Positions 1-8,431 of a stretch of DNA of 64,000 bases are shown one piece after another. Source of the DNA: Lachnospiraceae bacterium AB2028 (GTDB taxonomy: Bacteria; Bacillota; Clostridia; Lachnospirales; Lachnospiraceae); assembly GCA_000621425.1 (NCBI GenBank), contig JHYJ01000003.1, forward strand, positions 222,913 through 286,912, in the 5' to 3' direction. The notes beneath the pieces are model-generated. The model was not told where the DNA came from. It saw only the letters and a list, made by a program, of their open reading frames with translations, and made no database searches. Each line of letters opens with the position of its first letter. Positions within the stretch are counted from its first letter, which is position 1. The translations under genes were made by a program, and so were the position numbers.

Positions 1-1180
1 GCAGGGCACCGCTTGGTTCCTCGGTGGAGGAATAAGTCGGTTCCTTCCCCTCCATCAGTTCTCCGGCTACGCGTATGAACTGTGCTGCGGCATTCTCCGC
101 ATTCCAATATTTCACCATTGTCTCGTAGGCCTGCTTTCCCTGTTCCCTGCATTCCGGACGATCAGTTGCCATAGCAAGGACCATACCGCAGAAATTTAAA
201 AGTTTGCCGTCACACACCATACCGTTCATTCCATGCTGAACAATATACGGTACTGCACCGATCATAGGCCTGGTCACTACAAGACAGCCGCTGTTCATCG
301 CTTCGTTCAGCACTGCTCCCCAGCCCTCTTTTTCATCACTTGTAAATAAGAAGATATCGGCTTTTTCCATCTCCGCACGGATTTCTTCCGGCTTAAGGAA
401 ACCGGTAAAATGCACCACCTCTTCCAGCCCTTTTGCCTTAACCTCGGCATGCAAAGACTCCTCCATTTCGCCGCCACCTGCCATGGTCAGTGTAAAACCG
501 CCATTGTCTTGAAGCTTCTGCTCATATCCCGCATTAAACATAGGATCACCGTGCAGCAGCTTATCTGCAACAGCTATTGCATATTCAGGATGCTTCCAGT
601 CGATCATCCTGCCTGCCCAGAGTATGCGTACAGGCTCTCCCTCATGGCTCTTTTTTGCCATCAGCTCCTCGATATCATAGTGCTTTACTTCAGGAAAATA
701 TCCCCAGACAAATTTCTTTTTGGGATATGCATGTATAAGCTTGAAATCCGAGCCCACGAAGGCTCCGGCGCAGAGAAGATATACCGGAGACTTACGGTAC
801 TGTATGTGATCATGGTATTTTTTCTTAAGACCCTTGGGCGAAACAAATTTCCACTGGCCTTCCTTATATATGCGTTCGCTGTATCTGAAAGTAAGCTTGC
901 CGGCCTTAAGGCGGGGCTCAATCTCTTCTTCCATCTCCACACCGCCCCAGATGACGATATCGCTCTCAAGGATATCCCTACGCGCTGCATCCTCGTCATC
1001 GTGGAAAAGCTTTACATAGGGATAGTCCTTTATCTCTATACCCCAGCCCATTCGTACCCTTTCCTCTTCCATAGGCTCAGTCTGATAAAAGCAGAAATTC
1101 ACACCCCCCGTTTTGGAAAATGCTTCACAAAGCGGCTTCTGGTGATGATTAAAATAATTTGATACGAATACTATCCTCAT
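1..1180 (-). CDS. GT4-family glycosyltransferase (3' end outside window)
   Basis: The protein, read from the ATG at 1180, opens with MRIVFVSNYFNHHQKPLC, the N-terminal Rossmann strand of GT-B enzymes that transfer sugars from nucleotide donors. Further in are VRILWAGRMIDWKHPEYAI and, near residue 300, SDEKEGWGAVLNEAMNSG, which matches the GT4 donor-site signature (E-x7-E) followed by the usual V-P-Y-I segment. The last visible residues are about 390 in, close to full length for the family, but the stop lies beyond base 1. The start overlaps the stop of the upstream lipoprotein gene (TCAT at 1177-1180), so the two are translationally coupled. Probable role: cell-surface or exopolysaccharide assembly. 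Acceptor and donor cannot be told. Confidence 0.85.
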   Translation of the reverse strand, partial: MRIVFVSNYFNHHQKPLCEAFSKTGGVNFCFYQTEPMEEERVRMGWGIEIKDYPYVKLFHDDEDAARRDILESDIVIWGGVEMEEEIEPRLKAGKLTFRYSERIYKEGQWKFVSPKGLKKKYHDHIQYRKSPVYLLCAGAFVGSDFKLIHAYPKKKFVWGYFPEVKHYDIEELMAKKSHEGEPVRILWAGRMIDWKHPEYAIAVADKLLHGDPMFNAGYEQKLQDNGGFTLTMAGGGEMEESLHAEVKAKGLEEVVHFTGFLKPEEIRAEMEKADIFLFTSDEKEGWGAVLNEAMNSGCLVVTRPMIGAVPYIVQHGMNGMVCDGKLLNFCGMVLAMATDRPECREQGKQAYETMVKYWNAENAAAQFIRVAGELMEGKEPTYSSTEEPSGAL

Positions 1181-1698
1181 GGTCCGCTTGTCTCCGGGTC
1201 TACGCTGGTTTCCTGTTTTGCCGCACCCCAGGAATCAAATGAAAAGTTATAAGTCTGTTCAAAGAACTCAGTGCAGTCTCCGCCGTGGCACTGTGCATTG
1301 ATAACTCCGGCTTCAAAATCAACCTTATAGCTGTCGCCTTTAGCAAAAGTAACAGCTGTTATTTTTTCAGGATCAAGACCTTCACTTGACAGACTAAGAG
1401 TCATGGCATCTGCATCCACCATCACATCATCTGGTTTAAATACAACAGACTCGTCATCCGTCAGCCATACAATAACACAGTCGTTCTGAAGCAGTTTTCC
1501 CTTAGTGAAGAAATACTGTACGCCGTAGGGATACTCATCAGTATAAACATATTCCTCATCAAACTGCATATACGTCATTCCTTCATTAATGTATACCGAC
1601 TCCAGGCCCAGCATATTGTCAGGATTGCAGGAAAAAACCTCTTCCCCTTTCACCGCAGACTTTCTGCCGCAGCCTGAAAAAAGCATAAGAAAAGTCAT
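1177..1698 (-). CDS. Small lipoprotein of unknown function
   Basis: I do not recognise a family. From the first canonical ATG (1698) the product has 173 residues and a lipobox (LFSGC) with Cys10, so it should be a membrane-anchored exported protein. Starting there, however, the signal peptide has no basic n-region. The frame stays open upstream and encodes IIKKKICFVACIMTFLMLFSGC-type residues beginning at an ATT codon (1731 or 1734), a textbook lipoprotein signal. There is no ATG, GTG or TTG between the in-frame TAA and 1698. The true start may therefore be ATT. The mature part is acidic and beta-rich looking, with two Cys near residues 139 and 144. It is coupled by an ATGA overlap to the downstream glycosyltransferase. 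Confidence 0.6.
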   Translation of the reverse strand: MTFLMLFSGCGRKSAVKGEEVFSCNPDNMLGLESVYINEGMTYMQFDEEYVYTDEYPYGVQYFFTKGKLLQNDCVIVWLTDDESVVFKPDDVMVDADAMTLSLSSEGLDPEKITAVTFAKGDSYKVDFEAGVINAQCHGGDCTEFFEQTYNFSFDSWGAAKQETSVDPETSGP

Positions 1699-1782
1699 TA
1701 TACACGCAACAAAACAAATTTTCTTTTTAATAATTAAACCGTCACTTCTTAAATATTATTGTTCAACTGAACACAGCCAGAT

Positions 1783-2499
1783 TTAGGATACATTATTTAC
1801 AAAGCCCACTGAAACATAATTATCAATGATAGCTCCTAAGTCCGTTCCCTCCGGGGCATCCCATATCCTCTTTGAAGATATGCGATAGCCTTTGACGCCG
1901 GCCTCTTCAGATTCCTTGCTGTAAGAATCATCATAGAAGCCATCAGTAAATACGACCGTCCCCTTCTTTATGCCCTTGCATTCTGCCAGCGGACATTCGG
2001 GGAAATTAATGCTCCATATCTGATTTCCACCCTGGGGATTCTGCATGCAGTACTCCATCATTTCCACAAGGTACTTGTCACACACCTCTTTGCAGTCGTC
2101 GGCCCCTCTTGAAAATGCGATGGAATGGATTCCCAAATGACGTCCCTCAAAAGCTGCGCCAATAGTAGCGGAATACTGAACATCTGATGAAATATTATAT
2201 CCTCTGTTTATTCCCGAAAAAACAAAGTCCGGTGTCCTGGGAAGAAGCTGCTTCACACCAATATTTACACAATCTGCCGGGGTTCCGGTACAAGCAAAGG
2301 CTGTTACGCCTTCTATCTGCATGTCATATTCCCACACTTTAATTGGTTTTGTGCAGGTGATGCTGTGGGACATAGCACTTCTCTGTCCGTCAGGAGCCAC
2401 CACATATACCTCACCATAGTTCACGGCAGCTTCCGCAAGCTCCTTTATTCCCGGCGCATCGATTCCGTCGTCATTAGTTATAAGGATTAAGTTGCTCAT
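1783..2499 (-). CDS. surE: 5'-nucleotidase SurE
   Basis: SurE is a metal-dependent phosphatase that removes phosphate from nucleoside 5'- and 3'-monophosphates. The family metal site is visible: LITNDDG with Asp10 and Asp11, Ser41 in PDGQRSAMSHS, and Asn98 in SGINRGYN. TGTPADCVNIG and the following segment also match SurE. At 238 residues it is slightly short of many SurE proteins (about 250) but appears complete. The ATG at 2499 is followed on the coding strand by MSNLILITNDDG, where SurE proteins start, and is preceded by GAGGGGGAC. It stands alone: the next gene starts 84 bases downstream (1698) and the upstream gap is 214 bases of AT-rich DNA. Confidence 0.95.
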   Translation of the reverse strand: MSNLILITNDDGIDAPGIKELAEAAVNYGEVYVVAPDGQRSAMSHSITCTKPIKVWEYDMQIEGVTAFACTGTPADCVNIGVKQLLPRTPDFVFSGINRGYNISSDVQYSATIGAAFEGRHLGIHSIAFSRGADDCKEVCDKYLVEMMEYCMQNPQGGNQIWSINFPECPLAECKGIKKGTVVFTDGFYDDSYSKESEEAGVKGYRISSKRIWDAPEGTDLGAIIDNYVSVGFVNNVS

Positions 2500-2713
2500 T
2501 TACATGTCCCCCTCACAAAACGAATTTATCATATTACTGTCAACACAAAGGTATTTTAGCATTATTTTAATATCCACGCCACAGCACTGTATAAATCACT
2601 TGGTCTCTTTCACAATATTAAAGAAAAAATAAGACACAAAAAAGTTACTCACTTTTAAATGAATTACAGATCTGATCAATAGAATTAACGGACAATTCTA
2701 AAAAGAATAAATA

Positions 2714-3466
2714 TCAGACTTTCGTATGCGGGTTCTTGTACTGGCCATGCTTCTTAGTAGCACCGTTGCCGTACTGGATGACAAATTTCGGGCAGCGGTG
2801 CAGACAGCCAAGACAGAGCGCACACCTATCCTTTACCCATACAGGCTTGCCGTCACGGATCTCAATAGCATTAACGGGACATTTCTCTGCACAGAGTCCG
2901 CAGCCGATGCAGCCTTCTTCCAAATGAAGGTTCTTTGTCTTTCTGGCAGAACTGAATGCTATATCGCTGAAGAAACGCACAAAATATGGAACCCTTAAAG
3001 ACATATGATTGCCCTTTTCTTTATTCCGTACCCTCTCTATGACACTAGCTAATTCAATCTCGGCCTTTTCATTCTGAGCGGCAACCTTCTGCGGATCGCT
3101 TAAGTCAAACCAGACAGTCCAGTTATCAGGCATCTTCACACTGAATGCCGCATCCATTGTTACACCCTTTGCTTTCAGGAGTTTCTTTGCATCAGCTCCG
3201 GTGCATCCCGGCGTGGTGCCGTATGTAGCTATTACAAATACATAGTTATCGCCTTCTGCCTCAACAGATATTTTTTCTAAAAATTCCCGTATGATAGTAG
3301 GAAGCTCTACGAAGTATGTAGGCGTAATGATTCCAAAATATTCTCCCTTTTTTAGATGTATGGTGTCGCCGTATGTCAATACAGACTCAGCTCTGTCCCC
3401 CAGTGCCTCCGCAACCTTTTCGGCTACATGCTTGCAGTTTCCTGTGGCTGAAAAATAAAAGATCAT
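2714..3466 (-). CDS. EFR1-family flavodoxin/ferredoxin fusion protein
   Basis: The N-terminus is a flavodoxin-like domain with the FMN phosphate loop FSATGNCKHVA (residues 5-15). The C-terminus is a bacterial 2[4Fe-4S] ferredoxin: Cys186, 189, 192 and 196 (CIGCGLCAEKCP) and Cys215, 218, 221 and 225 (CALCLGCLHRCP). This domain order and the 250-residue length match the EFR1 proteins common in clostridia. They are predicted to be cytoplasmic electron carriers; the redox partners are not known to me. The start overlaps the stop of the upstream gene (ATGA, 3463-3466), implying coupled translation with the small unknown protein. Confidence 0.85.
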   Translation of the reverse strand: MIFYFSATGNCKHVAEKVAEALGDRAESVLTYGDTIHLKKGEYFGIITPTYFVELPTIIREFLEKISVEAEGDNYVFVIATYGTTPGCTGADAKKLLKAKGVTMDAAFSVKMPDNWTVWFDLSDPQKVAAQNEKAEIELASVIERVRNKEKGNHMSLRVPYFVRFFSDIAFSSARKTKNLHLEEGCIGCGLCAEKCPVNAIEIRDGKPVWVKDRCALCLGCLHRCPKFVIQYGNGATKKHGQYKNPHTKV

Positions 3467-3894
3467 ATCCTTGTCACCTTCCCCTTGGTAAGATATCCGC
3501 GCATGTCTATTGTACGCAGCCAGCTTGAAAGACGTTCATCCAATTCGCCTTCTTCCTCTTCGTAATGACTGCTGCTCCAGCAATCGGGATTTCCGGTGCA
3601 GTACAGCTCTATGTCTCCCATAAAGGTCCTGGACAGATAGTACAGGGCTTTTACGCTTACAGGCTTTCCGTTTTCATCCCGATGAAGCTCTATCCTGAAC
3701 AGCGGATCAAAAAGTGCATCCCCATTATAATCAGCATATGAACACATTTCTATCACTTCCCTGTCTTCGTAGTCCGTGCTGTGATAGATCCTGATCTCCC
3801 AGTCCTCTTCTATAGCTATGCTGCTGTTCTCATTTCCCACATAATCAAGAATCTTCGCTATCTTTTTTCCATTGCTGTTTCTTAATTCTTCCAT
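3463..3894 (-). CDS. Hypothetical acidic protein (143 aa)
   Basis: No family recognised. The product is soluble, acidic (clusters of Glu and Asp, including EEEEGELDE near residue 113), and has no signal peptide or membrane segment. Its beginning reads MEELRNSNGKKIAKILDY, and the ATG at 3894 is preceded by GGAGAGCATATAT. It overlaps the EFR1 gene by four bases, so the two are probably co-translated. It has the character of a small regulatory or scaffolding protein but nothing in the sequence assigns a role. Confidence 0.6.
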   Translation of the reverse strand: MEELRNSNGKKIAKILDYVGNENSSIAIEEDWEIRIYHSTDYEDREVIEMCSYADYNGDALFDPLFRIELHRDENGKPVSVKALYYLSRTFMGDIELYCTGNPDCWSSSHYEEEEGELDERLSSWLRTIDMRGYLTKGKVTRI

Positions 3895-3969
3895 ATATAT
3901 GCTCTCCTTCCCGATTCTAAATCATGACTTATCTTTATATCCTCAGTATAACAGTTAGAAAATTCGTAT

Positions 3970-3987
3970 ACGACACTATAGCGTCAG
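3970..3987. repeat. 18-bp palindromic repeat, distal copy
   Basis: The sequence ACGACACTATAGCGTCAG matches the copy at 8403-8420 at 17 of 18 positions. Its core GACACTATAGCGTC is a 14-base palindrome with one mismatched pair. It overlaps the stop codon of the nuclease-like gene (3984-3986) and marks the downstream end of the three-gene cassette. Confidence 0.7.
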
Positions 3988-4847
3988 CTTGAAAACAACG
4001 GAATCAATATATTTTCTTTTAGCCAGTCAATGTATGACAATTCCCCGGCATTGTCATTCTTGTCACTTGATCTGATATCACTAAAGAAAAAATACCGGAC
4101 CTGATCCTTTCTTTTTTTCTCAAATTCTTTTAGTATTTTACTTTTGCTCTTATGAGGCATCATATAAATCAGCTTGATTTCCTTTGATCTTTCATTTGAT
4201 CCCCAATCTGACGGATTGCTGTTATTAACAATCTGTGCTGCTTGAAGCAAATACTTTTTTGATGATTTAGTATTATTCTCTTTCATAAGAGTTCTTATGT
4301 ACTGTTCAGGTCTTTCTCTCTGCCATTCCTGCGGATCTGATTTACTAAGACTGCTGACCCGGTCACTAAAACCTGTCTTCGAGTCAGTAAGACTTTTAAC
4401 AATTCTATCCGTCACTGAAACTAAATCGCTATTTTCTTCATCAGTAATCCCATATACTCCTTTAATCAGCTCAATAAATTCGTCTAAAAGTTTTTTGCCA
4501 TTATAATTATCCAGCTTTTCCCCATATGAGTCTAACTGCTTTTTATCAATACTTCCCATAGATGTCTTAAGTTCAACAAGATAAATACTTGCATTATCCA
4601 TAAGCACATAATCTGCTTTTCTGTTTCTATGATCTTTGGCAGATGTTTTCAAAGGAAATTCTTTTGTAATATAAACAGGCTCACCGGAAAAGGAAATCTG
4701 CTCTTTCAGAAGATCCGCAATAACCGGAGTCATCATTGTGTCAAGCACCACTTCGGCTTTTATTCCGGCAGAATAATAATCATTCAATACACTGTCCAGT
4801 ATTAATTTGTTTATCGCATCTGATCCTGTATCATTTTTTTCACTCAT
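3984..4847 (-). CDS. PD-(D/E)XK nuclease-like protein
   Basis: The 287-residue protein contains RKADYVLMDNASIYLVELK: Asp79, then Glu92-Leu-Lys94, spaced as in the active site of restriction-endonuclease-fold (PD-(D/E)XK) nucleases, with an acidic residue at Glu63 (TKEF) upstream that could complete the site. The C-terminal half is rich in Lys and Ser and ends in a hydrophobic patch; no second domain is recognised. It is the last gene of a three-gene unit, starting inside the stop of the MBL-fold gene (ATGA, 4844-4847). I infer a DNA- or RNA-cleaving effector in a defence-type cassette. The fold call rests on the motif only, so other roles are possible. Confidence 0.6.
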   Translation of the reverse strand: MSEKNDTGSDAINKLILDSVLNDYYSAGIKAEVVLDTMMTPVIADLLKEQISFSGEPVYITKEFPLKTSAKDHRNRKADYVLMDNASIYLVELKTSMGSIDKKQLDSYGEKLDNYNGKKLLDEFIELIKGVYGITDEENSDLVSVTDRIVKSLTDSKTGFSDRVSSLSKSDPQEWQRERPEQYIRTLMKENNTKSSKKYLLQAAQIVNNSNPSDWGSNERSKEIKLIYMMPHKSKSKILKEFEKKRKDQVRYFFFSDIRSSDKNDNAGELSYIDWLKENILIPLFSS

Positions 4848-6202
4848 ATCTCATATACCTCGCCAACATTCTTTGTTTCTATTCTGCTGATAAACTTTCC
4901 AAAAGCTTCTGCCTTTGCAAAATCCTCAACACTTTCCGTATGCATCGGAATGATCATACCGGGCTCTGTCATATCCATAAGTCTTGCAAGATCCTCCACA
5001 TACGCATGGCCGCTTGTATGCAACAATTCCATATGTCCGGCACCCATGTGCCCATCCATAAAACTCACCACAGCAAGATCTTCGGCCTTTCCGCCTTTCA
5101 GGTATCCGCCCCACATGGAATATACTATAAACGGATCATTCATTTTATCTACCAGAGATTTAAATTTTCCTGGCTTAACAGCCGGATTGCGATCAGGTCT
5201 TGCCAGCATCACAAATCCCTTTTCATTTATTGGTTCCCACCTTGCCATCACAAAAGGATGTCTGTCTGTCCCCGGAACTTTAAAGGCTTTCAGATCTCTC
5301 ATACAGTACTCATTATCATCCGAACAGATAATATTTATGTTTTCACGATATCTGTAATCTCCCGGAAAATATTTATGCCTTGCTTCAATAGCGATCTTCA
5401 TGATCCTCGCCTGATAAGGATCGCAGACAAATGCCATTCCCTCCGGAACAGCATTATAAAAACTCATAACACTGTCAATATTAGTCGAAGAAACCAGTAC
5501 CACATTTTCTCTGTGGGACGAAAATATCTCCATGGCTTTCTGCTTGAGCTGTGCCTCAGTCCTTATGGGATTATATGCACTTTCTGCTATCCTTGATACC
5601 ATCGTTCCCTCTGTTACCAGAATATCTGTCTTTCCAACCCTCTGTGTTATCATTTTTTCGAAAGTACTATGCCCCGGTATACCATGAGCTCTGAAATCCC
5701 CGGTATAAAGTATCCGTTTGCCATTCAGTTCTATCACAAACATATATGCATCTAACGCAGAATGGTCACAAACCAGCGGCATGACCTTTATACCACTGAA
5801 ATCCCTATATGTTCCGAGACGCCAATAGGGCTTTATCCTGTTTATCACAGGCATTTCTATTTCATTTTCTTTTCCATTCTTTATTTTTACAAAATCCACA
5901 CCGACCGCGATAAGTCTCATGATTTCTATTGCGGTACTTCCGGCGTAAAGTGGAATATCAGCCGGTATCCTGTTTTTCAGGCCGACATGATCACCATGAT
6001 AATGAGTAAAAAGCACTGCATCCGTCTTTACATCTCTGTCGGAAAATACTTTATTTACCAACTCATCATCAGTAGACTCTGCTTTATCAGTGCCCGGAAG
6101 AGAAGCACCAAAATCAATAAGAATACGATGATCTCCTTTTCGTATCTCCGTGACTATTCCACCGATCTGATTCACACCTCTGTATATTTTTATACCGTCC
6201 AT
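4844..6202 (-). CDS. RNase J-like MBL/beta-CASP nuclease
   Basis: A metallo-beta-lactamase-fold hydrolase with the zinc motif FTHYHGDHVGL (His67, His69, Asp71, His72), a later VCDHSALDAY histidine and LYTGDFRAHG aspartate. Residues about 200-340 look like a beta-CASP insert. Near the C-terminus LLHTSGHAYVEDL and IIPMHTES match the RNase J pattern (SGHA and the final metal/phosphate His). At 452 residues it lacks the C-terminal domain of housekeeping RNase J (about 550), so it is probably a specialised ribonuclease paralogue. It sits 15 bases after the AAA+ gene and overlaps the PD-(D/E)XK gene by four bases, so all three are likely made together. Confidence 0.8.
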   Translation of the reverse strand: MDGIKIYRGVNQIGGIVTEIRKGDHRILIDFGASLPGTDKAESTDDELVNKVFSDRDVKTDAVLFTHYHGDHVGLKNRIPADIPLYAGSTAIEIMRLIAVGVDFVKIKNGKENEIEMPVINRIKPYWRLGTYRDFSGIKVMPLVCDHSALDAYMFVIELNGKRILYTGDFRAHGIPGHSTFEKMITQRVGKTDILVTEGTMVSRIAESAYNPIRTEAQLKQKAMEIFSSHRENVVLVSSTNIDSVMSFYNAVPEGMAFVCDPYQARIMKIAIEARHKYFPGDYRYRENINIICSDDNEYCMRDLKAFKVPGTDRHPFVMARWEPINEKGFVMLARPDRNPAVKPGKFKSLVDKMNDPFIVYSMWGGYLKGGKAEDLAVVSFMDGHMGAGHMELLHTSGHAYVEDLARLMDMTEPGMIIPMHTESVEDFAKAEAFGKFISRIETKNVGEVYEI

Positions 6203-6217
6203 TCAAATCTCCGATTA

Positions 6218-8221
6218 TTAAAAACCTATCCTTCTCTTCTTTTCTTCACGGCACGGAACGATCAGCTCCTCGAAATCTTCCGGGAGAAGTGTCTGCAGTT
6301 CAGATTTGTTTATGTTCCTGCAGCACTGTCCGTATAGTCTTCCCGATTGGTTTAGCATCGCTTTTTCAAGCACATTCCTGACATAACGTCCGTTACCGAA
6401 ATTTTCCGTCTTTGATGCATTATAGAATATTCTGCCGCACTTTTCCAAGGCATCCCCGGTTACCCTGTATCCTCTATCTTTTGACATCAGCTCAAGAATA
6501 GCCAACATCTCCTCCACGCTGTAGTCATCAAATGATACATGAAAAGCTATCCTGCTGCTCAGTCCCTCATTTCTTTCAAGGAAATCATGCATAGGAGCAG
6601 GGTATCCTGCAAATATAACTATAACTTCTTTTCGCATATTTTCCATTTCCTGCACTATGGTATTTATCGCCTCATCCCCAAAGCTGTGGCTGTCATCTAA
6701 AAGTGAGTATGCTTCATCAACAAATAACACCCCGCCTTTGGCTTCTCTGAACTTTCTTTTTACACATTTTGCAGTCCAGCCCACATATCTCCCGACCAGA
6801 TCACTTCTTCCACACTCCACAAAAGCTCCGGTTTCCAGGATCTGTTCTTCTGAAAGTATCTCCGCAATAAGCCTTGCCACAGTGGTCTTGGCGCATCCCG
6901 GATTCCCGGTAAAAATCATATGACGTGAAATATCGCAGCTTTCAATGCCAAATTTTTCACGCTTTTTTTCCAGCCTGTAAAAGGCAAGAATCCTGTCTGC
7001 CAGGGACTTCACATTATTCAATCCCGTCATTCCCATGAGTTTTTCATAAGCTCTCTGTTTTTTATATTTCTTTTTTGTTTTATATCTTCTCTGAGAGCTG
7101 TACGAGATATATGCTTTTTCCTTAAGACATCTTCTCTTCCATGATTCAAATGTTTTATGAACATCTGCTGCCAGATAAGAATTTCTGTCATCAAGTTCAC
7201 TAAAAATACTGTCATCCATTAATTCGGCATAGCGTGATGACCGTATCAAACCTTTCAGATACTCCCTGGCCTCATCTCTGTCGCCCCTGCCTTCTTTTAT
7301 CAAAATGATATCGATATTCTCAGACAACGCATCTATCATGTGATGGCCGAAACCCGGTTCAGATGTATTCTCAATAAAGAAAAACTGTGTATCCTCTTTA
7401 TTCTTCAAAATATGATCAGAAAGATACCTCTCAACTCTCCCGAACTCCGTAGCATATTCCTTTTCATCAGACTCACCCTTAAGCTCCATTGCAACAGCGG
7501 AAAGTCCTGATTTTTCCATAAGGTTATCCATACCACTCTCATTAAAACATCCGGAGGTTATCGAGGTAATTGTACTGATACGGGCAGATGGAAGGCGTCC
7601 CTGCGAATGAAGCGCTTTCGCAAGCAGATACACTATTTCCATAGCCGCCTCCATATTTCCTGCCTTAATGTGGTAGTGTACCGGAATGCCATAGAATCTG
7701 CTGCTATTGCCTTCAAAATAAATCCTGTCCAATTCTTCCCTTAGACTGCGATCTGCCATTATAACAGCCGCTTCCCTTTCTGCCTCATCCCTGGTCTTTA
7801 GCGTCTCATCCAATACTTCTTCTTTAACATTAAAACAGCCACTTTCAAAATCGATCCCCATTCCTGCATTTCTCGAAAAGCGTCTGCGCCCTGATTCAAA
7901 AAAGCCGTTATCCCATCCCGTATCTATATATACACTGAGTTCCTTAACAGTTATCTCCCTGATACTGCTGCGGACCACCTTTTTAGCATTCATCATCTGC
8001 ACTGCTAGTTTTTCAAACTTCCGGCTAAGCTGATCCGGGACAGCAGGCTCAACTGTCATGGCTGCAACATTAAAGCCATCTTCACTGACGCGAAAAATGC
8101 AGGAATAATTTTCACCGAAATCAATATTCAGAAGCTTATTAACAGCCTGTATCTTTTTTTCCGGATTATCCTCTTCAGCACAGTTCATAATACAGTTATA
8201 GACCAGTTCATAACACAACAT
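6218..8221 (-). CDS. CbbX/SpoVK-type AAA+ ATPase with a degenerate first AAA module
   Basis: Residues about 395-640 form a CbbX/SpoVK-like AAA+ domain: GMTGLNNVK entry, Walker A GNPGCAKTT (439-447), Walker B GGVLFVDEA (496-504), sensor IVIFAGY and the SSR arginine-finger region. Residues about 180-345 appear to be a second, decayed AAA module. KAGNMEAAMEIVYLLAKAL aligns with a Walker A helix but lacks the GKT residues, an arrangement known in tandem SpoVK-like ATPases. The first 170 residues are unassigned. Start at 8221 follows AAGGAGGTAAGGTCT. It is the first gene of the nuclease cassette, so I infer that it remodels or gates the two downstream nucleases. Confidence 0.85.
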   Translation of the reverse strand: MLCYELVYNCIMNCAEEDNPEKKIQAVNKLLNIDFGENYSCIFRVSEDGFNVAAMTVEPAVPDQLSRKFEKLAVQMMNAKKVVRSSIREITVKELSVYIDTGWDNGFFESGRRRFSRNAGMGIDFESGCFNVKEEVLDETLKTRDEAEREAAVIMADRSLREELDRIYFEGNSSRFYGIPVHYHIKAGNMEAAMEIVYLLAKALHSQGRLPSARISTITSITSGCFNESGMDNLMEKSGLSAVAMELKGESDEKEYATEFGRVERYLSDHILKNKEDTQFFFIENTSEPGFGHHMIDALSENIDIILIKEGRGDRDEAREYLKGLIRSSRYAELMDDSIFSELDDRNSYLAADVHKTFESWKRRCLKEKAYISYSSQRRYKTKKKYKKQRAYEKLMGMTGLNNVKSLADRILAFYRLEKKREKFGIESCDISRHMIFTGNPGCAKTTVARLIAEILSEEQILETGAFVECGRSDLVGRYVGWTAKCVKRKFREAKGGVLFVDEAYSLLDDSHSFGDEAINTIVQEMENMRKEVIVIFAGYPAPMHDFLERNEGLSSRIAFHVSFDDYSVEEMLAILELMSKDRGYRVTGDALEKCGRIFYNASKTENFGNGRYVRNVLEKAMLNQSGRLYGQCCRNINKSELQTLLPEDFEELIVPCREEKKRRIGF

Positions 8222-8402
8222 AGACCTTACCTCCTTGTTTCATTCTGAATGTTATTCACACAAACTTCCCACTTGTTATATCCTGCTATCTTCCTCACGC
8301 CGGTTACCCGCCTGACAGTATGGGAAGCTGAGCAACAGCTCGCTTATGTTCCGGAACGATCATGATGCGCTGAAAATAGTCTATCAGCTGTTAAAAAATG
8401 AA

Positions 8403-8420
8403 ACGACGCTATAGCGTCAG
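8403..8420. promoter_or_regulatory. 18-bp palindromic repeat in the divergent intergenic region (putative operator)
   Basis: ACGACGCTATAGCGTCAG contains the perfect 14-base palindrome GACGCTATAGCGTC (8405-8418). It lies 11 bases before the regulator's ATG (8432) and about 180 bases before the AAA+ gene, in the only intergenic region between the divergent genes. A perfect 14-mer with no loop is typical of a dimeric repressor site. The rest of this gap (8222-8431) also holds GTTCCGGAAC, a 10-base palindrome at 8349-8358, and no ORF I can support. Confidence 0.6.
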
Positions 8421-8431
8421 GTCGGCACCGT

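Noticed and set aside
410-1162. Plus-strand ORF of 250 codons opposite the glycosyltransferase
   Set aside because: It is the antisense shadow of a GT4 gene with clear family motifs; no ribosome binding site or family match.
3970-3987. Palindrome as a terminator of the nuclease cassette
   Set aside because: The palindrome has no loop and no following U tract, and its twin lies in a promoter region; an operator or recombination end fits better.
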